From the NCBI GenBank assembly GCA_964030785.1, contig OZ034968.1, positions 58,810,299 to 58,874,298 of the forward strand: a stretch of DNA of 64,000 nucleotides. Direction: 5' to 3'. The translations under genes were made by a program, and so were the position numbers. Under the pieces are notes generated by a model. That model ran no database searches. It saw only the letters and a program-made list of their open reading frames with translations, and was not told the origin of the DNA. Below, piece after piece: positions 29,994 to 41,900 of the stretch. Source of the stretch: Siderastrea siderea. Its lineage: Eukaryota; Cnidaria; Anthozoa; Scleractinia; Rhizangiidae. Every line of letters begins with the position of its first letter. Position 1 is the first letter of the stretch.

Positions 29994-32900
29994 AATTAGC
30001 TGCATAGGCTATGTTCCCACCCTATGCATGCTATTTAGGGACATAGCATATAAATGTCTTGTACTGCTTTAAATATAATAATAATAATAATACAATTAGC
30101 TGCATAGGCTATGTTCCCACCCTATGCATGCTATTTAGGGACATAGCATATAAATGTCTTGTACTGCTTTAATAATAATAATGATATATACACAGGATAA
30201 CCCCATCAATGTAAAAACACTGGTAACAAAGGGGGGTTCTGTTACTAAATAAGTGCCCAAGATAGTAAAATACATATCTTCAAACATTTTAATAGTGGCA
30301 TGCATGGTTACATAACAGAAGCCTGATGCAAACACAAGAGTCAGACTCTTAGACATAATATGTTACTGAATAGCATATCTCTTAACAACAAAAAAAGCTA
30401 ATACATGCATAATGTGTACAGTGTATCGGGAGGATACTGCAATTTAAAGGGTTGATGGATCCAAGGGAGATACCTTAACCTCTCCCCATCTCCCCGCTCT
30501 TAAATAAAAATAACAAAAAAATAAAGAAATAATGAAGCTACACACCCAAAGAGGGCAATTTCTACTTGACATTTCTGCCATACTTCATTGGAATGGGTGT
30601 ATGTTTCAATACAAATGGCACTTCAAAATGTACTTCTGGAGCAAATTACATATGCATCTCAGTGTTGAGAGTGACCCAAGGGAGTTATTGTCATATGAGA
30701 CTAGTATACAAAGGGAGCTCAGACCAGGCCCCAGTTGCTCAAAAGTTGGATAGCGCTATCCACCGGATAAATCACTATCCAGTGGATAAGTGTTAGGGAA
30801 ACCAATTGCATTATCCACTGGATAGAGATTTATCAGGTGGTAGCGCTATCCAACTTTTGAACAACTAGGGCCAGTATAACTGGACAGGGGTGGTTAAGTT
30901 TATTTACATGAGACCAGCATCATGGAAGTATAAGTGATCACATAAAGCCAGTAAGAACTCAGCACAGTAGCTCTCACCTGCCATAGCATGTTCCCACAAA
31001 ATTGGTATGAACCAAAATCCTCAAGCAAATTGCTGAACAGAAGAACAAATATCTCAGCTGGTCTAATATTGTGTAGGCAATTACTCAAACCAGTTCATGT
31101 AGTCAGAAGTAATGGATTATTACAAAGACAAAGCTGAAGTCACACTAGTCTGAGTTTGCACGCATATCCACCTTTATTTACCACAGTCATCATCCTCATA
31201 GCACCTCCAGGTGGAGTAAAAGACCACAAATGAGTGCACCATACTCAAAAATTCTTATTTATTTGCTTTGAGACGCTCCCTCATAAATGGCTTGAAATTT
31301 ACAACAATAAAAGCACTTGCACTTGCACTTGCAGCTGCTGATTATGACAAATAAAACACGCTCTTTAGAAGTTGCTATTGACGTCTCAGCCATTAGGCAT
31401 GTTGTAATATTTCAAGCAAATTTTGGGTATGCTTATCTTCAATGTATAAAATACTTCCTGCTAACTAATAAGTTTATATCAATGTTCTCTCTGCAAAAGT
31501 CCTGATTCGAAAGAGCCGAACCAGGGGGGGCTGGCAGCGAGGTCTGGAACCGAGTTTACATGATCGCCCCAGTAAAGAAATTTGGCCGAGTAGGACTGTG
31601 TACTAATCTTATTCCAAACAAACATGGCGGTGGCGAGGAAGGAGAATTAGCCGAATTAGCCGTTATTTGGTGTACGCGCGTTTGTGTTGGTTCAGCATTA
31701 TTTCCGTTATTCCAAGTTTAAACATTCAAGGGAAGGTTTCGATCGCTTTTTTTTTACCTTTGTTTCTATTTGATTTGGTTGCCCTTTCTGCTTTTTCTGG
31801 TACTGATTTTACGAGTTTTGAAGCATTTTCTGACACATTTCACAGCGGCCAGACTCGCTCTCCTCTTTCACTAAGAATTGTCGCTCGTCCTTGTTTCATT
31901 TACATACACTGCAGATTTTTCTTTCTTTTTAGGAACTACCCAGGAGGAGTCAACAATTAATTGTGGAGGTTTTGTTGATCCAAATTATTTTCTGTTTTGC
32001 CCAAGTTATGTTACTACCTTACAGTCCACAAGAGATTTTTTCATGTACAGCTCTATAGAATCCTTAAATGGTGAAAAGCTGAGAGGTGATGTTTACAACA
32101 CTTTGCTCTTTGACTTCGCCACGTGAGTCACAGATATTGCCTACGGCGTGTAGGTATACCTGATAGTAAAGCTCATTATTTTGGAGAAAAAGTGAAATAA
32201 TTTTTCATTTAGATTTTGTCCATCACACCTCTGGGGTGAGAACTGAAACTTAAAGGGGCCAGGTTGCTCAACTGACAGCAATACTTCAGCCAGTCATTTC
32301 ACATATTTACTTGGTGACCTTGGCTTCATATATTTCCCCATGAATGGGTTTGTGGAATATTGGCATTTGAATTCTGAAGGGACTTGAATTTTTCTTGACA
32401 GTGCAATTGATGTTGAACAGCTTTTGCAAACAAAACAATCATTTGGGGGTGGAGTTTGCAAAGGTTCCGACAGTCTATAAAGTAAAGATACTCTGGCAAA
32501 CACACCATCACTTTGGATCCGGCAGGCATTGGTTATCCGAGATGCATGTTGATAAATATGTTTTGGGCAAAGGTTTTGGTTGTACAGGGACTTTGACTGA
32601 TGACATATATATGGATAGCTATGTTAATCCTTAATTTTCTGAAAACACTTCAAAAGGACTGTTGCACACTTAGAGCAACCATGGTTGATCACCCGTTCTG
32701 GGGTTATTTCACATCTCCTTTATAAACAGTTACTGAATGCATGCCAGCCTTGTTTTGACACCCAGCAATACAACACTGTTTTGACCTGTTTTCCCCTAGC
32801 TTATCGGTAACAGTTCTGAAATAATTATCCTCACAGTTAAATGCATTCAACTTGAGCAGTTGAAAAAGCAAACTTGAAAAAATTCAGTCTCGACGAGGAT

Positions 32901-35900
32901 CAAATTTGCCTTTTCAACTGCTCAAGTTGAAAACATTTAAAAACTGCAAGCCCTTTATGGCCACATTTGTTACATCAGGCAGTTCACACCTGATTTATTT
33001 CATATGTATCCACCTTCTAAAAAACTGAATTCTCCTTGGCAATTGGAACTGTTTCCTCATCAGAAGTACAAATGTCTGAAAGGGTGTGAGCAGAAGTCAA
33101 TTGCTCTTTTTACAGAAGGGACAGTTTAGAACTTTTGCATTGTCTAATACTCCATTATTGCATAGTTCACCTGGTGTTACTGAACTCAATCTACAAATTT
33201 TTCACTGACACTTAAGAGAAATGGGCCCGAATGTCTTTCCTTTCAATTAAGCTTCTTGTACAGGCTACAGGCAAAAGACAAAAAATCATATAATTGCAAA
33301 TCCTTCAATCTTTTCAGATTACCCTTGCAAATGTTTATAAACCTTCTCATTGGACAGTTAAATGCGTTATGTGGGAAAATGCTTGGAAATGTGATAGTTC
33401 ATTGCATTTTCCATTGAATTAAACTTAGTATGTCAGTACAATATATGGAACTAGGGAGTTTTCCTAAACCTAGGTGTATTTACTTTGCCAATTCTTTTAA
33501 GTTCTCTTATCAAAACAAGCAAACCTCAGACAGCTCTGTTTGTAAGGTTAAGCATTCTTCTTTTGTTGGTTGTCCTTTATAAGCTATCCTTTCCAGTTGC
33601 AAAATTCTATCATCTCAAATGTTCTTATTTTTCTTGTAACTGCAACCAACCAATATATTTGCAGAAACAACTGCCGCCAAGAAACACTCAAGCCAAAAAA
33701 AGAAGAATTCCATAAAATAAACGTGGTGTTTTACACGTAATTACGCTTACAGCTGTAAATAAGACGCAAAAAACTTGAGACAAGTGCATATGAAAGTTCA
33801 AGCCCATTTTTAATACATTCTAAGCCTTCGCATTCGATTTTGTGTCTTCATTGTGAAACAGACTTAAAGAAGACTCGCAATCGAAATCTCCTCTTTTCGC
33901 TTTGTTGGCTGGAAGATTCCACAGTTTCCACAGTAAAGATTCTTATAAATCTTCCTGAGATGACGAAATCCACAATCATGTGCTAAAATATAGTTATAAT
34001 TTGAGCGTAGTTTGTTCAACACTCAACTGGGAAAATCTCAGGCCGAAACCTGTCACTTGCATATTCAATATTGACTGCTCTACTAACCTAAAATAAAGCT
34101 GGTCCTTCATTCCATCGATTTTGATGGTCTCAGAAACAGAAATGGATCGCAATGGAAGGTCGAAAGCTGCAACTTTAATGCCATTTCCCAGGTCAAGTGG
34201 CTGTTGACACCGCGAACGTTTATGTTGTCGATAACACAACCATCACGCTCATGTTCTTGACATAATGCACAGCAGGAGTGTACACAGATCCAGAATTTAG
34301 AGAAATGTGGTGCCCAAATGCTGTACTGTTGCCAAAAATACTAACAGCAAATAAACAACAAAAAACGAATTCCTTTAATTTCCACAATCGAGTCACCACC
34401 AACAAAAAAACACATATTCTCGAATAATTTCGTTGCACTTCGCGCATGCTCGTTAGAGTTTTCGAATGATTGACAGATTTCTTTACTGGGGCAATCATGT
34501 AGAGGCCAAAAGCGGCAAGATCAAAGGTAGCTGCCAGCCCCCCCTGAGCCGAACAACTGAGTCTATCTTTCTCTTGGCGCGAAAACCTATGAAAAGATGA
34601 AAAGATTAAGTTACAAACAAGTACACCGTAAACTTGAGCTTGTCTGGTATCGGTTTGAGTAAAATAATTGAAGTACATACAATGACGCTCTGAACAAAAG
34701 AAGTAAAGTCAAGGCTGCGTCAATCTCTCGTTATTAACACATAAAAGTACTGACCATTCAATTCTGGAAGCTTCTCCTTCAAGCCAGTCAAGCCAGTAGA
34801 GCTGAAAGTTAGTCAATCCCAACAATCCAATTCGCCATCTTGCTTCGCGCAAGATTGTTGTTGTCGTTGTTTAGGCTTTATCCACGAACGACAAACCCAA
34901 AAACTGCAAATCTTCGAAATCGCTTCGAGCTGAATCTTAACGTTTTCCTCAGTCGTCGGTAGCTTTCATTGTATATCAATATTAGCAAGGAAATTGTAAG
35001 TTTCATCGCTCAAACACTTGACAAAGACCAAAGAGGCAAACATTCTGCGCGATTTGTGACGTCATACGGCCCGCTTCCTCGGCCAACTAGTTCCCAGTCT
35101 TCGGAGACACGATTTTGGTCATTTTGGGTACTTTCAACGGCAAAAAAATGGATTTTTGTTTCTTGCCATCCAATTTCTCTTGCCATTTCGGAATTAACAC
35201 ATAATGAACCACCAAAATGTGCAAAAAATTTTTTAGTTCATAGGCACTTTAAGGACGGTGCCTCCTAACAGAGATGTATTCTTGCAAAGGTTATGACTAA
35301 GGGGAAAATGTAGATCTTAGCAAGAGTTATTGGAATCCAAAAAGAAAAATGTGGGTAACCACCAATTTTTCAGAGATAATTAAGCAACCATAATTCTAAT
35401 AAAGCGTTAAAGTACAAAGAATGTATGGCAATTTTTTTCCAAATTTAAGCTTAATTATCTCTAAAAAATGCGTGGTTACCCCCAATTTTCTACTTCTAGA
35501 TCTGCTTTTTCTACACAGCCATAAACCGCCCAAAAATATTGTTGTATTAGGGGGTAAATTCCATAGGAAACCCGAATATCCCGAGATGGGCAGAACGTAT
35601 GCGCAGTAACAAAAGGAGGCACCGTCCTTAAGCAACTCGACCCAACGGTTTACCTTGAAAACAGGCCCAGTTAGTGAATTTAATCCCCCCCCCCCCCCGC
35701 CCCCGCCTCCTGTAAAACCACAACACAACACACTAAACCTCGCTGGATATATAATGCGATCTGAATTTATCCTTAAGGTCTTTACTACCCTTAAGTCTAA
35801 AGTGACCCTCACAGTACAGACAACGGCAACGCTATTAATACAAATATCAGGCTGTATTTGTGAAACACAAAAGCAGACAGTAAATGCGTTTAAGTTTCAT

Positions 35901-38900
35901 TGGCACATTTCTTTGCCATTCCTGGAACAATTTAACAAAAACAGACCAAAACGTGAACATCAATGGTAAGTTTCTCTTTCTCTTTTTACAATGAAAAACC
36001 ACCACTAAAAATCCAGCTCCTGGACAGTTCAGCCACATCAGAAAAATTAAGTGGTTCAGAATAATCGAGAAAATTCATTTCAGAAGTGGTTTTTCCATAG
36101 TTACTCGAGGGACTGGTTATGAAACCTTGCAAGTTTCAAAGGCCATGACAAAGCTGCTGCAATTTACGTTGAAAGTATTACGACCGTGCACAATCTTTTG
36201 TTTTACGTTCACACTTTATGGCTGAATAACTTAACAGTGACATTTTTATTGGTTAGTTGCTCATGCAAAATTCAAAACCTATTGTTGTTTGTGCACGGTC
36301 AAGGCTAAAAACGGTAACAAAAACATAAAACAAAGGACTTCGCTGAGCTTCATAACCAGATTCTTTTATTAACTATGGTTTTTCTTGACCACGAAATCAC
36401 CCAACAGTTTCGTTGTAGCAAGTATTGATGAACCTTTTATCTAGGTGTTCCCAGAGCCGCACCCTTGATTTGAGATAAATTTTGCAACTCCACATTACGA
36501 CCACAATGTTAACCCTTATGCTCCAATATCAATGTGCATGTTCTCCTTAGTGTTACCCAAATGCTTCTTATGGTACTAGTTGGGAGAATTTGCACAAACA
36601 TCAAGACACTTCATGTTCGGTGATCATTTCCTTTTTTCTCGTGACCTGTATGTTTGATCAAGTAAGGATATTGTAAGGGGAAACTACAGATGCTTGTCAC
36701 TTTTGGGGCTTAATATTATAACCTTTTTGTTGTGACCAAAAGGAGAGCTGTAATTTTTTTTTAATCTGAAAACCTCGTTAAGCTGACAATCGCTTGAGTG
36801 CAACTAACGACCACAATTTGGGTCGGAAATTACTCTTTACCATGTCGATATGGCCATTCGAAATTCCTCATGGCTTAAATGGCAAACGAAACCAACAACT
36901 GTCAAAGTCAGCTATCTTTTGAAATGTATTTGGTAGCCAGTTGCAAAGTCATTTTGCCTTCTAAGTTACGTGGCCTTTCTCTGTCGTTTCTCTATTTTCT
37001 TCTTCTTCCTTTTTTGTTGACCATTTAGTAAATAAACCCCTTTCAGCGGTTGTTATATTGGAGAATAATACCCGAGGCTGAGAGATTATCCGTAAAAAGA
37101 ACAGAGGAGGAAGACAATCTCTTAGCCAAAGACATTATCCTCCGATAACCCTCTGATAATTTTTTACAACGCACGCGTTTTATTATGGCAAAAAGAAAAC
37201 TGTCAGTGAGGGTCACAGCACATTTGCGGCCACGTTGGCTGGTTAACTCGATTTCACTGAACCGTGATTAGATCTGAAAAATTAACACCTGAAAAAGTCA
37301 CTTCCTTTCTTGCTTTTCTCTCGTCAATAAAATCGGATGATGGATATCAAATCGGAAGACAGGTATCGCCTGGTACCTACCATCAAATTTTGTACCACGT
37401 GATGTGTTTCGTCCAATAAGAGTTTGAGAAAATTAATCAGTGAGTTATAAAAAAATAATTTAACCCTTCTCTTGGTTAATAATTCTGGCCCGTCGGTTGT
37501 GGTAATAATTGTTTAAGAAATATCTGAAAATATCCCCACAGCCTGTTAGGGTAAATTTCGACAAGCGACATGGCCTTGAAACAGCGACATAAGACAGACG
37601 AAATGGCGAAAAACGACACAAAGATGGATTAAAACTGCAACAGCGACGAAGGCAAGCGCAAATACAATAGTAAAATACTGACTAGGACATAGCTTCCTCC
37701 TTACTACGTGAAACGAAGGGTTTTGAAATTCAGGTTAACGACATTCGTAGCCTCCCCCCCCCCTAAGAGGGCCTCAATAGTGCACACAAACCTGTGATAG
37801 AAAAGACGCGCCATGCCCATCCTCTGCTTCTCTCCTCCTGAGAACACATCCTTCCACTCTTTAACCGCATCCCATCCTTCAAGCAAAACACAGTCAAGTT
37901 ACAACTGGATCTTAGCCCTTTAAGCCCTAACGGTGAGGAAACTGAAATTTCACTTTACATTAACACTACAGTTGACTCCCGGTAACTCGAACCCTCGGTA
38001 ACTCGAACCTCGCGCCAACTCGAACCAAAATTGATTTCCCCTGGATTTGCTCCATACATTCACTGTAATTTTACCCTCGATAACTCGAACCTCCCGATAA
38101 CTTGAAGAGAATTCCTGTTCCCTTCAGGTCATTTTCTTTATAATTTTACCCTCGATAACTCGAACCTCGTTTGTCAAAGTGTAGTGAGACAAGAGATACT
38201 CCATAACACTGAATTTGTTTGAATCAAAGTTAAAAAAAATGAGCAGCATTTTAGTTTTAACATGTCTGTTTGTCCTGTGTCAATTTCTTTAGTTTCCTGT
38301 TTTTTTGGTACACAAAACATCTCAGTTCTTCCTGTGAGAATACTTGTTAAAGTGGTGTCAGCAGGAATCCCATTCCGCGATAACTCGAACCTTTTTGATT
38401 TCCCATAAAAAATTAACTTCATTTAATTAATATTCTCGTGAACATGCCATTATGGCTAGTCCTGTTTGTGGTGACATATGAAATATACCTCCTTCTCGTT
38501 TTACGATATACTGAAGATGAACAGTGGCTAAAATATTCTCCAGGTCTTCATCTGTGATGCCGTGGGATTGCATGTCTTCAAACGTGTCGGGGTAAATCAC
38601 TTGATCACGCAGACAACCAATAGGCATGTAAGGTCTGTAAAACAAATGTACAAACAACGGCCTCCTAATTACGGCCTCTGTATTAGGAGGCCAATGTCTC
38701 CTAATACAGATGTATTTTTGTAAAGGTTATGACTATGGGGAAAAAGTAGATCTTAGCAAGAATTATTGGAATCTAACAAGAAAAATGTGGGTAACCACGC
38801 ATTTTTCAAAGATAATTAAGCAATCATGATTCTAAAATCGATTTAAAATACAAAGAATTTATGGCAATTTCTTTCCAAATTTAAGCTTAAGATGGAATCC

Positions 38901-41900
38901 ATCAGGAAACTGAGTAACCAGTGGACAAAAACCTTGTACCAGAATAATTTAAAGTTTATGGCATTCATTTTTACACTTTTTAAGAGCTATAGACACAATT
39001 AGTTATCTGTAATAACACCAAAGACAATTTCTTATGGGAGCCCGTGAAATTAAATTTCAAATTTCGCAGGAATTGTGTAAACACGGGTAAAATAGGTAAA
39101 TTTTTATGCGTAAGACTTCATTTTGTGAAATTTGAAATTTATTTTCTCGGGCTCCTATAAGAAATTGTCTTTGGGGTTATTACAGATAACAACTTACAAC
39201 CATAGCTCTCAAAAAATGTAAAAAAGAATGCGATATGCTTTAAATTATTCTGGTACAAGATTTTTGTCCACTGAAAATTAAATTTACTCAATTTCCTAAT
39301 GGATTCCGTCTTAATTATCTCTGAAAAATGCGTGGTTACCCCCCATTTTCTTTTTTGGACTCTGATAGCTCTTGCTAAGATCTGCCTTTTCCACATAGTC
39401 ATTAATCGCGCAAAAATATCTATGTATTAGTAGGTAAATTCCTAAGGAACCTTGAATATCTCGGACCAAACCCGAGATGCGCACAACATATGCACAGTAA
39501 CAAAAAGAGGCACCGTCCTTAAGAAGCCCCTTGAAGATGGGGTGTATAATATACACCCCCATCTTCAAAGGGGCATATGTATTACATATTATATATATAC
39601 ATATATTATATGTCTGCCGTCTGGATTCAAAACTTGTTGTGTCCTAATTTGAGCAGTCTAAGGCCTGCTTTAAGCATGGTGCTACCCGCCGTGCCAAGCT
39701 GGCTCAACTGTAGCACGACTTCATTTCAGGCATCAAATTTAGTTTAGTCAAATTTGATATCAATTAATCGCTCTTCCAATACACAGCACAACCAATTTAT
39801 AAGGCTTTAAATGTACGTATATTTTATGAATTAAGTTCGGCACAGCAGTAGCATGAAGTTTGAAACCAAGTCATACCACTGCCGCCACACAACGGTGGCG
39901 CAACTTGTTTCATAACCCCCCCCCCCCCCCTCCGCCTCAAAATCCTTCGCCACAGTGACTCTCACCTTTGAGGTATGTAAAACATGTGGCTAGGAGGTGG
40001 TTTCGCCAGGAAGCCTTTGTAAACTGGCCACAGTCCACCAAGTATACGAAACAAGGAGCTTTTGCCACAACCATTTGGGCCAGTTATCAGCAGGTGCATC
40101 CCTGGCTCCATCTAATAAGAGAAAAATTAATGTTCAGTACAGTACCAATATATTTATGCCTAATCATCAGGGATCCACATTAGCAGTCACAAGACAACTA
40201 TAGAGTCCTTGGGACGAGTATCATAACTCAAAAATTCGTCCGGCAGATAAGTAAGTGTTGAGGACCATTTGCATTATAATTTTTGTCCATGAGGTATCTG
40301 TAATTTCAATTCTCAGTAACCATTTGGTGATTCCGTACCTTTGTAAACAGAGGGTGAACATCATAAAAGAAATGTTTGCAGCTCAGTTTTATGTTCTCTA
40401 GATGTACTGCTGATCAGCTGCAGCAACATGCAAACATGAAAACGCTGTTTTCTACGTACGTGTGAGTTTCTCAGTTCTGGAAGGCCAAGTAAAATTCAGC
40501 CAGGGCAAGTATATTTTCTGACAAACAAGTTTGATAAAAACCTAATACGGAACCTCAATTCAAAACATTCTGCTACACTCAGATGACATCACAGGTAACA
40601 AGTTTGTCAAGTCTTTTGACGAGATGCGTATGAGTCCTGACTTCCTACAGTATCACTGGCATTGTTGCTACGTTTTCATATAAAATTTTTACAGATAAAG
40701 ACCCATTTATACAAACAAATTCCTGGAAAAAAGGATTTATATAATTTTTATTAGATAAATCCCAACCTGAAATGAGGGATTTACCTGTATAACGCCCACA
40801 AAATCTTCACAAGGAAAAAAACCTCACCTCAAAAGACAAACTTGACACAACCACATCTCCACATGGTGTGATAATTGCCACATCCTTCAGTGCAATATTT
40901 CCCTCTGTATCAAACACCTCACCACCTGACATCTGACTCAAGTCTACAACTTCTCCATGGGCTCCCACACTGGAGGGCTCCTCAGCTTCATCAATCGAGT
41001 CTTTCCTCTCCATTATCTCCCTTCCAGTTTGGCGCAGGCAGTGGCCTTTTTGAACATCTTCAAAGACCTCCAACATCTCTGAGACACGGGCTGTGTAACC
41101 ACTCAACTCTATGATCTATTATCAGGGTAAATAAAGTTGTATAATTTATTGAAGTAGTGTGGGTTCCACACTACCCTTGCAAAAAGGAAAGAGAGTGATG
41201 TTGTTCAAACACAGACCAAACAAGTACCCTTAAAATAAAGGTTTTATTTATACATGTATTATTATAACTTTTATTCAGTTTTGTTGATGGCATTATAAAA
41301 TGTAACAACTCTCAGTAAAAATTGTTATACAATATTGTTCAGGTTCTTCATGTTAATTTTGAAAAAAAAAACAATAGTTATTTAGAAAAATGGTTGGGAT
41401 CCAGGAGTCTGACATTCAATCTTACAGCAAGTGAAAAAAAATGGAAACTGGTAAACAATTCAGGCTATTGTAGAAACAAAGTCACCTGGAGATTCACTTA
41501 TTTACAGGATGCCTGGGGGAAATACTCTGTGAAAGAGGTGGGGAATCCTCATTACAAGTATTGGAATGACACCCTTAAAGGAGACCAATTACATTATTTT
41601 GTAAAGTGTGGCAAGATTTATAATTTTGAAACAATACTAGTCTTGGGCAAATAAAAACTAAAGTGATGGTAAAGAGAGTCATCAAATGCTTTGGTTTTTT
41701 CACCACTGGCATTCTGTTCTGAACACGATAGGTGATACTAAATGTGCACAGGTAATTTACACCACTAAAAGAAATGACATGCATATCCCCACCCCTTTTT
41801 TACATGACAGTTAACCCCTGCCCCTCCCCACCCCCAGTAGTGTTGACATCATTATTTTACATCTATACCAAAGTGCAACATAAGTACAGCATCATCAAAT

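Larger units (their letters stand above)
28269..37791. other. 9.5-kb ABCD intron 7, repeat-filled
   Basis: Besides the named repeats it has several unassigned frames (28681-28968 -, 29193-29411 +, 31667-32126 +, 34220-34678 -) without recognisable domains or clear splice partners. No nested gene is supported. Confidence 0.55.

Noticed and set aside
29991..30172. CRISPR-like spaced repeats
   Set aside because: Only two units separated by AAT repeats in a eukaryotic intron; no array and no cas genes.
34220..34678. 152-codon minus-strand frame as a membrane protein gene
   Set aside because: It overlaps a dispersed repeat segment, has no recognised domain and no convincing splice partners.
41322..41654. 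110-codon + strand frame in an ABCD intron
   Set aside because: AT-rich composition, no recognised domain and no flanking exon or promoter evidence.
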